A stretch of DNA of 64,000 bases from Kluyvera sp047971185 (GCF_047971185.1 NZ_JBKDZH010000015.1:1-64000), one strand, 5' to 3'. Counted from the stretch's first letter, positions 1 through 8,514 are shown. Numbers and translations are program-made. Notes: generated from the letters alone by a model not told the origin.

Positions 1-834
1 GCAATCATGGGTGCGATCTCTGGTGCGCACCACGTAAATCAGATGGCTGAGCACTATGGTGTTCCGGTTATCCTGCACACTGACCACTGCGCGAAGAAAC
101 TGCTGCCGTGGATCGACGGTCTGCTGGACGCAGGTGAAAAACACTTCGCGGCGACCGGTAAACCGCTGTTCTCTTCTCACATGATCGACCTGTCTGAAGA
201 GTCTCTGGAAGAGAACATCGAAATCTGCTCCAAATACCTGGCGCGCATGGCCAAAATGGGCATGACCCTGGAAATCGAACTGGGCTGCACCGGTGGCGAA
301 GAAGACGGCGTGGACAACAGCCACATGGACGCTTCTGCCCTGTACACCCAGCCGGAAGACGTTGATTACGCGTACACCGAGCTGAGCAAAATCAGCCCGC
401 GTTTCACCATCGCCGCTTCCTTCGGTAACGTACACGGCGTATACAAGCCGGGTAACGTGGTTCTGACCCCGACCATCCTGCGCGATTCTCAGGAATATGT
501 TTCTAAGAAACACAACCTGCCGCACAACAGCCTGAACTTCGTATTCCACGGCGGTTCCGGTTCTACTGCTCAGGAAATCAAAGACTCCGTAAGCTACGGC
601 GTTATCAAAATGAACATCGATACCGATACCCAGTGGGCAACCTGGGACGGTATTCTGCAGTACTACAAAGCGAACGAAGCTTACCTGCAGGGCCAGCTGG
701 GCAACCCGAAAGGCGAAGACCAGCCGAACAAGAAATACTACGATCCGCGCGTATGGCTGCGTGCCGCTCAGACGTCCATGGTGACCCGTCTGGAGCAGGC
801 TTTCACTGAACTGAACGCGAAAGACGTTCTGTAA
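1..834 (+). CDS. fbaA: Fructose-bisphosphate aldolase class II (5' partial)
   Basis: Zinc-dependent aldolase of glycolysis and gluconeogenesis; it splits fructose 1,6-bisphosphate into dihydroxyacetone phosphate and glyceraldehyde 3-phosphate in the cytosol. The frame is open from base 1 and gives 277 residues, so about 82 N-terminal residues of the roughly 359-residue E. coli protein lie upstream of the window. Visible family motifs are HTDHCAKK (catalytic Asp and zinc His), ELGCTGGEEDG, GNVHGVYKPGN, FHGGSGS and NIDTDTQWA. A strong terminator follows directly, so this is the last gene of its transcript (epd-pgk-fbaA in E. coli). Confidence 0.97.
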   Translation, partial: AIMGAISGAHHVNQMAEHYGVPVILHTDHCAKKLLPWIDGLLDAGEKHFAATGKPLFSSHMIDLSEESLEENIEICSKYLARMAKMGMTLEIELGCTGGEEDGVDNSHMDASALYTQPEDVDYAYTELSKISPRFTIAASFGNVHGVYKPGNVVLTPTILRDSQEYVSKKHNLPHNSLNFVFHGGSGSTAQEIKDSVSYGVIKMNIDTDTQWATWDGILQYYKANEAYLQGQLGNPKGEDQPNKKYYDPRVWLRAAQTSMVTRLEQAFTELNAKDVL

Positions 835-854
835 GAAAAGCCTGATTTTTGCCG

Positions 855-884
855 AAAAGCCCGCCGTATGGCGGGCTTTTTTTA
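855..884 (+). terminator. Rho-independent terminator of fbaA
   Basis: AAAAGCCCGCC and GGCGGGCTTTT form an 11-bp stem around a GTAT loop, followed by a T run. It lies 21 bases after the fbaA stop codon. Confidence 0.92.
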
Positions 885-1024
885 TTGTTTTTTCAAAACG
901 ATGCACGGGCATTAAAACGTGATCAACTTGGCAAATCTCTCATTTTTTGTTTACCCTTTATACCTGCCTGCGTTTTTGCAGGCCGCTTTTAGTTTCCCAT
1001 CCGGGTATCCATAAGGAATATTGA

Positions 1025-1882
1025 ATGGAAGATTTAAACGTTGTCGATAGCATAAATGACGCTGGTTCATGGCTGGCGCGCAACCAGGAATTACTGCTGA
1101 GCTATGCGGTCAATATCGTTGCGGCAATCGCGATAATCATTGTGGGGATGATTGCCGCGCGCGTTATCTCCAATACCGTCAACCGCCTGATGCTGGCGCG
1201 TAAAATTGATGCTACCGTCGCAGATTTCCTCTCCGCGCTGGTGCGCTATGCGGTAATTGCCTTTACGCTGATTGCAGCGCTCGGCCGCGTGGGCGTGCAG
1301 ACCGCTTCCGTCATCGCCGTACTTGGTGCCGCCGGTTTAGCCGTCGGTCTGGCGTTACAGGGCTCGCTCTCTAACCTCGCCGCTGGCGTACTGCTGGTGA
1401 TGTTCCGTCCGTTCCGCGCGGGTGAGTATGTCGATCTGGGCGGCGTGGCCGGTACCGTGCTGAACGTGCAGATTTTCTCCACCACTATGCGTACCCTCGA
1501 CGGTAAAATTGTGGTGATCCCAAACGGCAAAATTATCGCCGGCAATATTATTAACTTCTCCCGCGAACCAGCCCGTCGTAATGAATTTATTATCGGCGTC
1601 TCTTACGATGCGGATATTGATAAGGTTAAGCAGATTCTGACTTCTATTGTTGAATCAGAGAGCCGCATTCTGAAAGATCGCGATATCACCGTGCGCCTGA
1701 ATGAGCTGGCGCCGTCATCGGTCAACTTCGTGGTGCGCGCGTGGAGCCTTAGCGGCGACCTGCAAAACGTCTACTGGGACGTGCTTGAGCGCATCAAGCG
1801 TGAGTTCGACGCCAACGGTATCAGCTTCCCTTACCCACAGCTTGATGTGAATATGAAGCAGGAAAAACCTTCCGCTGAATAA
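1025..1882 (+). CDS. mscS: Small-conductance mechanosensitive channel MscS
   Basis: Homoheptameric inner-membrane channel that opens under membrane tension and releases solutes during hypo-osmotic shock. The 285 residues match the family size (286 in E. coli). Hydrophobic segments lie at about 25-50 and 65-88, and the Gly/Ala-rich pore helix TM3 (GAAGLAVGLALQGSLSNLAAG) at about 98-120, followed by the conserved FRPFRAGEYV of the beta domain. ATG is preceded by ATAAGGAATATTGA, which supplies an AAGGA ribosome binding site. It is a single-gene unit between two terminators. Confidence 0.97.
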   Translation: MEDLNVVDSINDAGSWLARNQELLLSYAVNIVAAIAIIIVGMIAARVISNTVNRLMLARKIDATVADFLSALVRYAVIAFTLIAALGRVGVQTASVIAVLGAAGLAVGLALQGSLSNLAAGVLLVMFRPFRAGEYVDLGGVAGTVLNVQIFSTTMRTLDGKIVVIPNGKIIAGNIINFSREPARRNEFIIGVSYDADIDKVKQILTSIVESESRILKDRDITVRLNELAPSSVNFVVRAWSLSGDLQNVYWDVLERIKREFDANGISFPYPQLDVNMKQEKPSAE

Positions 1883-1898
1883 CACCTTGCTGTTAAAC

Positions 1899-1926
1899 AA
1901 TGCCGGACTGACGTTCGGCATTTTTT
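1899..1926 (+). terminator. Terminator of mscS
   Basis: TGCCGGAC and GTTCGGCA form a stem with one G-T pair around TGAC, followed by seven T residues, 16 bases after the mscS stop. Confidence 0.85.
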
Positions 1927-2037
1927 ATGGCTCATTGCATTAGCTTTGCTTATAACCTATTAATAATATCCATTTCCTCTAATGATTGTATCGCGATATA
2001 GTCAGCGCCACTCCTGAACGGCATGAAGAAAAACATC

Positions 2038-2673
2038 GTGATATCTTATTATTTTCAAGGTCTTGTGCTTGGCGCGGCCATGATACTCCCCCTCGGCCCG
2101 CAGAATGCGTTTGTCATGAATCAGGGCATTCGTCGCCAGTACCACCTGATGATTGCGCTGCTGTGCGCGGTGAGCGATCTGCTGCTTATCTGCGCGGGGG
2201 TATTCGGCGGCAGCGCGCTGCTGATGTCTTCGCCGTGGCTGCTGGCGCTGGTCACCTGGGGCGGGGTAGCGTTTCTGCTGTGGTATGGCTTCGGGGCGCT
2301 GAAAACCGCGATGGGCAGCAATATTGAACTGGCGACCGCCGAGGTCATGAAGCAGGGGCGCTGGAAAATTATCGCTACTATGCTGGCGGTCACGTGGCTC
2401 AACCCGCACGTTTATCTCGACACCTTCGTCGTGCTGGGCAGCTTAGGCGGCCAGCTGGATGCGGTGCCGAAACGCTGGTTCGCGCTGGGGACTATCAGCG
2501 CCTCCTTCCTGTGGTTCTTCGCGCTTGCGCTACTGGCGGCCTGGCTGGCACCGCGTTTGCGCACGGCGAAAGCACAGCGCATCATTAACCTCGTGGTAGG
2601 CATCGTGATGTGGATTATTGCTTTCCAGCTGGCGAAAGAGGGCGTTGGGCACCTGCACGCGCTCTTTAACTAA
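2038..2673 (+). CDS. argO: L-arginine exporter ArgO
   Basis: LysE-superfamily inner-membrane exporter of arginine (and canavanine). I chose the GTG at 2038 rather than the in-frame ATG at 2023, because it gives 211 residues beginning V-I-S-Y-Y-F-Q-G, which lines up with E. coli MFSYYFQG at the same length. About six hydrophobic helices are visible, with the family signature LPLGPQNAFVMNQG near the N-terminus and TWLNPHVYLD in the middle. In E. coli ArgP activates this gene; argP lies two genes downstream here, and the AT-rich stretch 1930-2000 is where its site would be. No strong ribosome binding site precedes the GTG. Confidence 0.95.
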   Translation: MISYYFQGLVLGAAMILPLGPQNAFVMNQGIRRQYHLMIALLCAVSDLLLICAGVFGGSALLMSSPWLLALVTWGGVAFLLWYGFGALKTAMGSNIELATAEVMKQGRWKIIATMLAVTWLNPHVYLDTFVVLGSLGGQLDAVPKRWFALGTISASFLWFFALALLAAWLAPRLRTAKAQRIINLVVGIVMWIIAFQLAKEGVGHLHALFN

Positions 2674-2759
2674 GCCTCATCTGATGGACTTTCTCCTGGC
2701 AGCGGCTAAGCTTGCAGGCAAGACCCCCGTTGTCGGGTGATAACCAAGGAGATACAACA

Positions 2760-3524
2760 GTGAAGTTTAAAGTGATGGCTTTGGCCGCAGCAATCGGGTT
2801 TAGCGCTATGTCCGTACAGGCCAACGAGTTGCCTGATGGCCCGCATATTGTCACGTCGGGGACGGCGAGCGTGGCGGCGGTGCCGGATATCGCGACGCTG
2901 GCCATCGAAGTGAATATTGCCGCGAAAGACGCGGCGAGCGCCAAGAAGCAGGCCGACCAGCGCGTTGCGCAATACCTCTCCTTTCTTGAGCAAAACGGCG
3001 TAGCCAAAACCGACATCAGCTCTGCTAACCTGCGTACCCAGCCGGATTATGATTACCAGAACGGTAAAAGCGTGCTGAAGGGCTACCGCGCGGTGCGTTC
3101 AGTCGAAGTGACGCTGCGCCAGCTGGATAAGCTGAATTCGCTGCTGGACGGCGCGTTGAAGGCAGGGCTGAATGAAATCCGCTCCGTGTCGCTGGGCGTG
3201 GCAAAACCGGACGCCTACAAAGACAAAGCGCGTAAAGCGGCGATTGATGATGCGATCCACCAGGCGCAGTCGCTGGCCGCAGGTTTCCACAGCAAGCTGG
3301 GGCCGGTGTATAGTGTGCGCTACCATGTCTCTAACTATCAGCCAAGCCCGATGGTGCGCATGATGAAGGCCGATGCTGCGCCGGTTTCCGCCCAGGAAAC
3401 TTACGAGCAGCCGACGATTCAGTTTGATGATCAGGTGGATGTGGTGTTCCAGCTGCAGCCAGCGCAGGCCGCGGCCCCCGCAGCCGCTCCAGAACCTGCC
3501 GCCGCACCGGCCGCTGCGAAGTAA
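2760..3524 (+). CDS. yggE: SIMPL-domain periplasmic oxidative-stress protein YggE
   Basis: Periplasmic protein of the SIMPL (DUF541) family, linked in E. coli to lower oxidative damage; no enzyme activity is established. GTG at 2760 is preceded by AAGGAGATACAACA, a strong ribosome binding site, giving 254 residues. A signal peptide (VKFKVMALAAAIGFS to VQA) spans about residues 1-21, with likely cleavage before NELPDG. The C-terminus is an unusual Ala/Pro-rich tail (AAAPAAAPEPAAAPAAAK) that differs from E. coli. It converges on argP, with a terminator between them. Confidence 0.95.
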   Translation: MKFKVMALAAAIGFSAMSVQANELPDGPHIVTSGTASVAAVPDIATLAIEVNIAAKDAASAKKQADQRVAQYLSFLEQNGVAKTDISSANLRTQPDYDYQNGKSVLKGYRAVRSVEVTLRQLDKLNSLLDGALKAGLNEIRSVSLGVAKPDAYKDKARKAAIDDAIHQAQSLAAGFHSKLGPVYSVRYHVSNYQPSPMVRMMKADAAPVSAQETYEQPTIQFDDQVDVVFQLQPAQAAAPAAAPEPAAAPAAAK

Positions 3525-3531
3525 TCCTGCC

Positions 3532-3557
3532 AACCCCTCGCCACGCGAGGGGTTTTT
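3532..3557 (+). terminator. Terminator of yggE
   Basis: AACCCCTCG and CGAGGGGTT form a 9-bp stem around CCACG, followed by TTT. The T run is only on the + side, so it serves yggE rather than the convergent argP. Confidence 0.85.
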
Positions 3558-3565
3558 CTTTGCGC

Positions 3566-4459
3566 TTAGTCCTGACGCAATACCTTATGCCCATAGGCCA
3601 GCAGCGCATCGGTGACTTTGCGCATCATGCGGCTTTCCGGCGCAAAGCGGTGCCAGTACAGCATCCGGCGCTGGAACAGGCCGGGGGTGAGGTCGATCAG
3701 TTCACCGCTGGCGAGCTCTTTCTCAATCTGCAGGTGCGGAATCATACAGCAGGTGGTGCCCTGACGGGCCAGCTGCACGAACGCTTCCGACGAGTTCACA
3801 ATGTGGCACGGCACGCTGCCCGGCGGCAGGTCGAAGTTTTGCTGTAAAAACGCCTGATGCATATCGTCCAGATGGTCGAAGGCCACGGCGGGCGCTTTCA
3901 GCAGCGCTGAGCGGGTGACGCCGTTGGGGAAGTAGCGCTCAGCGAACGCTCTGGAGCCGACGAACAAGTAGTCCAGCGCGCCGAGCTGATCGACCAGGCA
4001 GCTTGGCAGCGCCTGTGGCTGAATACTCACCGCGCCCACCACTTCACCGCGACGCAGGCGCTCCTGGGTGCGGGTTTCATCCTCAACCTGAAGATTCAGA
4101 CGAATAGGGGAGTTGGCCAGCACGTCAGCCAGCGCGGGCAGCAGCCAGGTCGCCAGACTGTCGGCGTTGACCGCCAGCGACAGCAGCAGCGGCGTGGAGC
4201 CGGTCTGCTCGTCGCCCAGCCACTCTTCTTCCAGCAGCTCAACCTGACGCAGCAGCGCCAGCAGCTTTTGCCCCTGCTCGGTAGGGCGCGGCGGCACGGT
4301 GCGCACCAGCAGCGGCTGTCCGAACATGTTCTCAAGCTGCTTAATGCGCTGAGAAACGGCGGACTGAGTGATGCACAGTTTCTGCGCGGCGCGCTCAAAC
4401 CCACGTTCCCTGATAACGGCATCCAGCGCCTGTAGTGTTCTGTAGTCCGGACGTTTCAT
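3566..4459 (-). CDS. argP: LysR-type regulator ArgP (IciA)
   Basis: Transcription factor that senses arginine and lysine, activates argO and is repressive with lysine at lysine-biosynthesis genes; first described as an inhibitor of replication initiation (IciA). The ATG at 4459 gives 297 residues starting MKRPDYRTLQALDAV, identical in start and length to E. coli; the longer frame to 4492 only adds an 11-residue non-conserved extension. The winged helix-turn-helix lies at about 5-62 (GFERAAQKLCITQSAVSQRI), the effector domain at about 90-297. It is divergent from rpiA. Confidence 0.96.
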   Translation of the reverse strand: MKRPDYRTLQALDAVIRERGFERAAQKLCITQSAVSQRIKQLENMFGQPLLVRTVPPRPTEQGQKLLALLRQVELLEEEWLGDEQTGSTPLLLSLAVNADSLATWLLPALADVLANSPIRLNLQVEDETRTQERLRRGEVVGAVSIQPQALPSCLVDQLGALDYLFVGSRAFAERYFPNGVTRSALLKAPAVAFDHLDDMHQAFLQQNFDLPPGSVPCHIVNSSEAFVQLARQGTTCCMIPHLQIEKELASGELIDLTPGLFQRRMLYWHRFAPESRMMRKVTDALLAYGHKVLRQD

Positions 4460-4592
4460 TGCTCTGAGATACTCCCCTATAGGTGTTATCACGCACTATG
4501 ACATAAATTTACCCTGGATACAGACGAAATTAATTTGCCATTTACTGTGAAGTTGTTCACGAGTTACATCTTTCATCCGCCAGACCTATGGG

Positions 4593-4622
4593 TCGAATTA
4601 GGGCGGGGTTCTGTTCTATAAT
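4593..4622 (+). promoter_or_regulatory. Probable rpiA sigma-70 promoter
   Basis: A perfect TATAAT at 4617-4622 lies 36 bases before the rpiA start. The -35 region (around 4593-4598) is weak, so only the -10 box is convincing. Confidence 0.55.
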
Positions 4623-4658
4623 GCGCGCCAGTTGATGACACCACAGGCGAAAACGATC

Positions 4659-5318
4659 ATGACGCAGGATGAACTGAAAAAAGCAGTAGGCTGGGCGGCA
4701 CTTCAATATGTACAGCCGGGTACGATTGTCGGTGTAGGTACGGGGTCTACCGCGGCGCACTTTATTGACGCGCTGGGCACGATGAAGGGCCAGATCGAGG
4801 GCGCGGTCTCAAGCTCAGATGCCTCAACCGAGAAGCTGAAAAGCCTCGGCATCACCGTTTTCGACCTGAATGAAGTTGACCGTCTGGGCATCTACGTTGA
4901 CGGCGCGGATGAAATCAACGGCCATATGCAGATGATCAAAGGCGGCGGCGCGGCGCTGACGCGCGAGAAAATCATTGCTTCGGTTGCCGATAAATTTATC
5001 TGTATCGCCGATGCTTCCAAGCAGGTCGATATCCTCGGCAACTTCCCGCTGCCGGTTGAAGTGATCCCGATGGCGCGCAGCGCCGTGGCACGTGAACTGG
5101 TCAAACTTGGCGGCCGTCCGGAGTATCGCCAGGGCGTGGTGACCGATAACGGCAACGTTATTCTCGACGTTCACGGCCTGGAAATCCTCGACGCTATCGC
5201 GCTGGAAAACGCCATTAATGGCATTCCGGGCGTGGTAACCGTGGGCCTGTTTGCTAACCGCGGCGCCGACGTCGCGCTGATTGGCACCGCCGACGGTGTG
5301 AAAACCATTACTAAATGA
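4659..5318 (+). CDS. rpiA: Ribose-5-phosphate isomerase A
   Basis: Interconverts ribose 5-phosphate and ribulose 5-phosphate in the pentose phosphate pathway. The ATG at 4659 gives 219 residues (MTQDELKKAVGWAA), exactly the E. coli length; the upstream ATG at 4632 adds nine non-conserved residues. Conserved phosphate-binding GVGTGSTA and the active-site segments YVDGADEIN (catalytic Asp residues) and KGGGAALTREK (catalytic Lys and Glu) are intact. Monocistronic, with its own promoter and terminator. Confidence 0.97.
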   Translation: MTQDELKKAVGWAALQYVQPGTIVGVGTGSTAAHFIDALGTMKGQIEGAVSSSDASTEKLKSLGITVFDLNEVDRLGIYVDGADEINGHMQMIKGGGAALTREKIIASVADKFICIADASKQVDILGNFPLPVEVIPMARSAVARELVKLGGRPEYRQGVVTDNGNVILDVHGLEILDAIALENAINGIPGVVTVGLFANRGADVALIGTADGVKTITK

Positions 5319-5326
5319 TCTGACCC

Positions 5327-5357
5327 AGGGGAATGACAAATTCCCCTATTTTTTTTT
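5327..5357 (+). terminator. Terminator of rpiA
   Basis: AGGGGAAT and ATTCCCCT pair around a 5-base loop and are followed by a run of nine T residues. Confidence 0.92.
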
Positions 5358-5371
5358 ACTGAGGCTGAATT

Positions 5372-5387
5372 TGGTGACTTGTGTCAC
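5372..5387. promoter_or_regulatory. CRP-like site upstream of serA
   Basis: GGTGA-CTTGTG-TCACA matches the TGTGA-N6-TCACA consensus at nine of ten positions and lies about 200 bases before serA. E. coli serA is known to be controlled by CRP and Lrp, so the position makes sense. The assignment rests on motif match alone. Confidence 0.6.
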
Positions 5388-5583
5388 ATTTCAACCTTCC
5401 GCCTGATTAACATCCCACGTTTATCTTCCCGGTTAGCATTTTATGCTGGCATTTCTCCCTGCATGAGCCTTCTGCATGATGCCGACGCAAACGTTCATAT
5501 TGCCGCAATAATTTTTTTTGATATGTTGCTTAGGTGAACTTTCGTTCACCACAACATCAGTAAAACAAAGACAGGACGGGGAA

Positions 5584-6816
5584 ATGGCTAAGGTATCACT
5601 GGAAAAAGACAAAATTAAATTTCTGCTGGTGGAAGGCGTGCACCAGAAGGCGCTGGATAGCCTTCGCGCAGCAGGTTACACCAATATCGAATTTCACAAG
5701 GGTGCGCTGGATAGCGAACAGCTGAAAGAGTCTGCCCGTGATGCCCATTTCATCGGCCTGCGTTCCCGTACTCAACTGACGGAAGAGATCTTTGCCGCCG
5801 CTGAGAAGCTGGTCGCGGTGGGCTGTTTCTGTATCGGCACCAACCAGGTGGACCTGAAAGCGGCGGCCAAACGCGGCGTGCCGGTATTTAACGCGCCGTT
5901 CTCGAATACCCGTTCCGTTGCCGAGCTGGTGATTGGCGAGCTGCTGCTGCTGCTGCGCGGTATTCCGGAGGCCAACGCCAAAGCGCACCGCGGCGTGTGG
6001 AACAAACTGGCCGCGGGCTCCTATGAAGCTCGTGGTAAAAAGCTGGGGATTATCGGCTACGGCCACATCGGTACTCAGCTTGGCATCCTGGCGGAGTCGC
6101 TGGGGATGCACGTCTACTTCTATGATATTGAAAGCAAACTGCCGCTGGGTAATGCCACCCAGGTGCAGCACCTTTCCGACCTGCTGAACATGAGCGACGT
6201 GGTGAGCCTGCACGTGCCGGAAAACGCCTCCACCAAAAACATGATGGGTGCGGAAGAGCTGGCGCTGATGAAGCCGGGCGCGCTGTTGATTAACGCCTCT
6301 CGCGGTACGGTTGTTGAGATTCCTGCGCTGTGCGACGCGCTGGCGCGTAAGCACCTGGCGGGGGCGGCCATCGACGTCTTCCCAACCGAACCGGCGACCA
6401 ACAGCGACCCGTTCACCTCGCCGCTGTGCGAGTTTGATAACGTGATTCTGACGCCGCACATCGGCGGTTCAACTCAGGAAGCGCAGGAGAATATCGGCCT
6501 GGAAGTGGCGGGTAAACTGATTAAGTACTCTGACAACGGCTCTACGCTGTCGGCCGTGAACTTCCCGGACGTGTCGCTGCCGCTGCACGGCGGCCGTCGT
6601 CTGCTGCACATCCACGAAAACCGTCCCGGCGTGCTGACCGCGCTCAACCAGATTTTCGCCGATCAGGGCGTCAACATCGCCGCGCAGTATCTGCAAACCA
6701 CGCCGCAGATGGGCTATGTGGTTATCGATATTGAAGCTGAAGAAGATGTGGCGCAGAAAGCGCTGCAGAGCATGAAGGCGATTCCTGGCACCGTTCGCGC
6801 TCGCCTGCTGTACTGA
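5584..6816 (+). CDS. serA: D-3-phosphoglycerate dehydrogenase
   Basis: First step of serine synthesis: NAD-dependent oxidation of 3-phosphoglycerate; it also reduces 2-oxoglutarate. Tetramer, feedback-inhibited by serine. The ATG at 5584 gives 410 residues (MAKVSLEKDKIKFLL), the E. coli length. The nucleotide-binding motif GIIGYGHIGTQLG is at about 157-169, the catalytic segment LTPHIGGST (His) at about 289-297, and the C-terminal ACT domain that binds serine (HIHENRPGVL onward) covers about 337-410. The 226-base upstream region carries a CRP-like site and a perfect 7-bp inverted repeat (5533-5550). Confidence 0.97.
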   Translation: MAKVSLEKDKIKFLLVEGVHQKALDSLRAAGYTNIEFHKGALDSEQLKESARDAHFIGLRSRTQLTEEIFAAAEKLVAVGCFCIGTNQVDLKAAAKRGVPVFNAPFSNTRSVAELVIGELLLLLRGIPEANAKAHRGVWNKLAAGSYEARGKKLGIIGYGHIGTQLGILAESLGMHVYFYDIESKLPLGNATQVQHLSDLLNMSDVVSLHVPENASTKNMMGAEELALMKPGALLINASRGTVVEIPALCDALARKHLAGAAIDVFPTEPATNSDPFTSPLCEFDNVILTPHIGGSTQEAQENIGLEVAGKLIKYSDNGSTLSAVNFPDVSLPLHGGRRLLHIHENRPGVLTALNQIFADQGVNIAAQYLQTTPQMGYVVIDIEAEEDVAQKALQSMKAIPGTVRARLLY

Positions 6817-6832
6817 TTTTCCCGCACGGATC

Positions 6833-6866
6833 AAACGGGCAGACCACTGGTCTGCCCGTTTTTTTT
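6833..6866 (+). terminator. Terminator of serA
   Basis: A long hairpin with arms AACGGGCAGACC/GGTCTGCCCGTT and a short loop, followed by eight T residues. Confidence 0.93.
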
Positions 6867-7033
6867 CGCCTTTTTGCAACGCGTACATTCACTTTACGCG
6901 CCTCGCCGCAAACGGTGATTAAAGGCGCCGCCGCGCATTGTGTCTTAGCAAAAGGGATTTACGATGGGGGCTCAGCATGGGGCTGAAACGGCAAAGCCCC
7001 TACCGAAGCAGGGGCCTTGAAAGGAAAGGGACA

Positions 7034-7093
7034 ATGATGAGACTGGTCATCATACTGCTGATTCTGTTAATCATCGCTCTGCCAGCATATTAA
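7034..7093 (+). CDS. ibsC: Ibs-family hydrophobic toxin peptide
   Basis: A 19-residue peptide, MMRLVIILLILLIIALPAY, too short for routine gene finding. It has the shape of the E. coli Ibs toxins: Met-Met, a basic residue, a solid hydrophobic core and a C-terminal Ala-Tyr. These peptides insert into the inner membrane and are toxic when overproduced; the overlapping antisense Sib RNA blocks their synthesis. AAGGAAAGGG lies just before the ATG. An 8-bp GAGGGAGG/CCTCCCTC hairpin with a TTCG loop (7108-7127) ends the transcript. Confidence 0.85.
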   Translation: MMRLVIILLILLIIALPAY

Positions 7094-7107
7094 CAGTATG
7101 AACGCAG

Positions 7108-7134
7108 GAGGGAGGTTCGCCTCCCTCACCCTTT
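7108..7134 (+). terminator. Hairpin after ibs
   Basis: GAGGGAGG-TTCG-CCTCCCTC is a perfect stem with a stable tetraloop, followed by a short TTT. It probably ends the ibs mRNA and overlaps the 5' end of the antisense RNA. Confidence 0.6.
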
Positions 7135-7184
7135 ACCGAGGAATGTAGGTCAAAAAAACGACGCTGTCAATTGCCTGAATCGGC

Positions 7185-7781
7185 CTACCACTGCCACACT
7201 TTTGACGGTGTGATCGCCGCGGGCAGGGGGATATCCCACTGCTCCACCGGCAGCGCGTCAACCTGCTGACAATCGTGGGCGTAGCCGACGGGCTGAATGC
7301 CGTGCTGCTGCCAGTTTTGTAGCGTTCGGTCATAGAAACCACCGCCCATACCCAGCCGTTGCCCCTGTTCGTCAAAGGCGACCAGCGGGGTAATCAGCAC
7401 ATCCAGCTGGTTCAACGGCAGCACGTCGCGCACGTCGAGCTGCGGTTCACGGATCTTCAGACGGTTCATTACCAGCTCACTGTGCGGATGATAGTGCAGA
7501 AACAGCAGGTTGCCGGGGCTGAAAGGGTGAAGGACCGGCAGATAGACGCGTTTGCCCGCCCGCCAGAGCTGTTCAATCAGCGGCTGTGTGTCGAGTTCAC
7601 CGTCAAAAGAGAGAAACACGGCCACGGTCTGCGCCATCACCACCGGAGGCCAGGCCATCATGCGGGCGGCGGCCTGCTGGCCGAAAAGCGTTTGCTGCTG
7701 CGGCGTAAGTGCGCGACGACGCTGCCGGATAAGCTGGCGAATTTCTTGTCGGGAGTGGGGTGTTGCTGAACGTGATGTCAT
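7185..7781 (-). CDS. ygfA: 5-formyltetrahydrofolate cyclo-ligase
   Basis: ATP-dependent conversion of 5-formyl-THF to 5,10-methenyl-THF (also named fau), which salvages folate and affects persister formation in E. coli. The 198 residues include a basic N-terminus (RQLIRQRRRALTPQQQ), the central VAVFLSFDGELDT and the family signature GMGGGFYDRTL at about 140-150. It lies 20 bases after the 3' end of 6S RNA on the same strand, the ssrS-ygfA arrangement known from E. coli. A start further in at MIRQ-like residues, as in some annotations, is possible. Confidence 0.95.
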   Translation of the reverse strand: MTSRSATPHSRQEIRQLIRQRRRALTPQQQTLFGQQAAARMMAWPPVVMAQTVAVFLSFDGELDTQPLIEQLWRAGKRVYLPVLHPFSPGNLLFLHYHPHSELVMNRLKIREPQLDVRDVLPLNQLDVLITPLVAFDEQGQRLGMGGGFYDRTLQNWQQHGIQPVGYAHDCQQVDALPVEQWDIPLPAAITPSKVWQW

Positions 7782-7801
7782 AAGACCGGGTAGGTAGAAG
7801 G

Positions 7802-7985
7802 GGAATCTCCGAGATGCCGCCGCAGGCTGTAACCCTTGAACCCTTGGTTCAAGGTGAATGCGTCGTCACAGTTTTAAGGCTTCTCGGACGGACCGAGCAT
7901 GCTCACCAACCATGGAGCGCCACATTCTTGTGGTATGAAATATCGGCTCAGGGGACTGGCCCGCTTGCGAACATCTCAGAGAAAT
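7802..7985 (-). ncRNA. ssrS: 6S RNA
   Basis: 184 nt, the same length as E. coli 6S RNA, starting ATTTCTCTGAGATGTTCGCA and ending GGCATCTCGGAGATTCC. The ends pair to form the closing stem, and the central open bubble that mimics an open promoter is flanked by long helices. It binds sigma-70 RNA polymerase in stationary phase and is co-transcribed with ygfA downstream. Confidence 0.98.
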
Positions 7986-8026
7986 TTTGTCTTCACAGTC
8001 ACTCTACCATAGTAAACTGCAAAGTG

Positions 8027-8356
8027 TTATTCAAAGTTTGGTGCTGACTTATCGGATATGCGACCCTGGTCAAGCAACGCTTGTTCAATGGTCTGTTGTA
8101 GCATCCGAATGCGCTGTTCCATGCTTGAAGCATAGTCGCGCGTTTTCGCCCTTTCCTGAGTTAACTCGTAGCTGATGTTCAACGCGGCGATGAAAACCAG
8201 CTGCTCAGTATTTGTGACTCTAGTGCGTTCTTTCAGATCTTGCAACCGCTGATTCAGATCGTCCGCGGCCTGATTCAGAGCATCTCTTTGTTCAGGCGGG
8301 CAATTCACTCGTAGTGAACGGCCAAAAATTTGGATATCGACGGGTTGTGCAGACAT
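8027..8356 (-). CDS. zapA: Cell division protein ZapA
   Basis: Binds FtsZ and cross-links protofilaments in the Z ring, stabilising it. The ATG at 8356, with CAGCAGGAAGGTGGC upstream, gives 109 residues (MSAQPVDIQIFGRSLRVNCP), identical to the E. coli length; the open frame to 8470 is an unconserved extension. A globular N-terminal domain (about 1-55) is followed by a long coiled-coil helix (about 70-100). Divergent from ygfB, with 6S RNA directly downstream. Confidence 0.96.
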   Translation of the reverse strand: MSAQPVDIQIFGRSLRVNCPPEQRDALNQAADDLNQRLQDLKERTRVTNTEQLVFIAALNISYELTQERAKTRDYASSMEQRIRMLQQTIEQALLDQGRISDKSAPNFE

Positions 8357-8514
8357 GCCACCTTCCTGCTGATTGACTGCGCGTCCTTCACTCTCAGGAT
8401 GTGAAGGGGCGACACTATAGCTACCCTGGTATGAAGTTACAAGCCCTTTTCTGGTATCTCCAGGGTCCAAAGTGGTAGCATACCATGAATTCCACCCAAC
8501 AATGACGAATGCGC

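Larger units (their letters stand above)
6990..7135 (-). ncRNA. sibC: SibC-like antisense RNA to the ibs toxin
   Basis: On the minus strand a promoter with a perfect TTGACA (7170-7165), a 17-base spacer and TACATT (7147-7142) points to a start near 7135. A GCCCC/GGGGC hairpin (7015-6996) followed by TTTGCCGTTT would end the RNA near 6990, giving about 145 nt, close to E. coli SibC. It covers the whole ibs reading frame on the other strand and lies in the same serA-ygfA gap where E. coli carries sibC. Exact ends are inferred. Confidence 0.75.
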
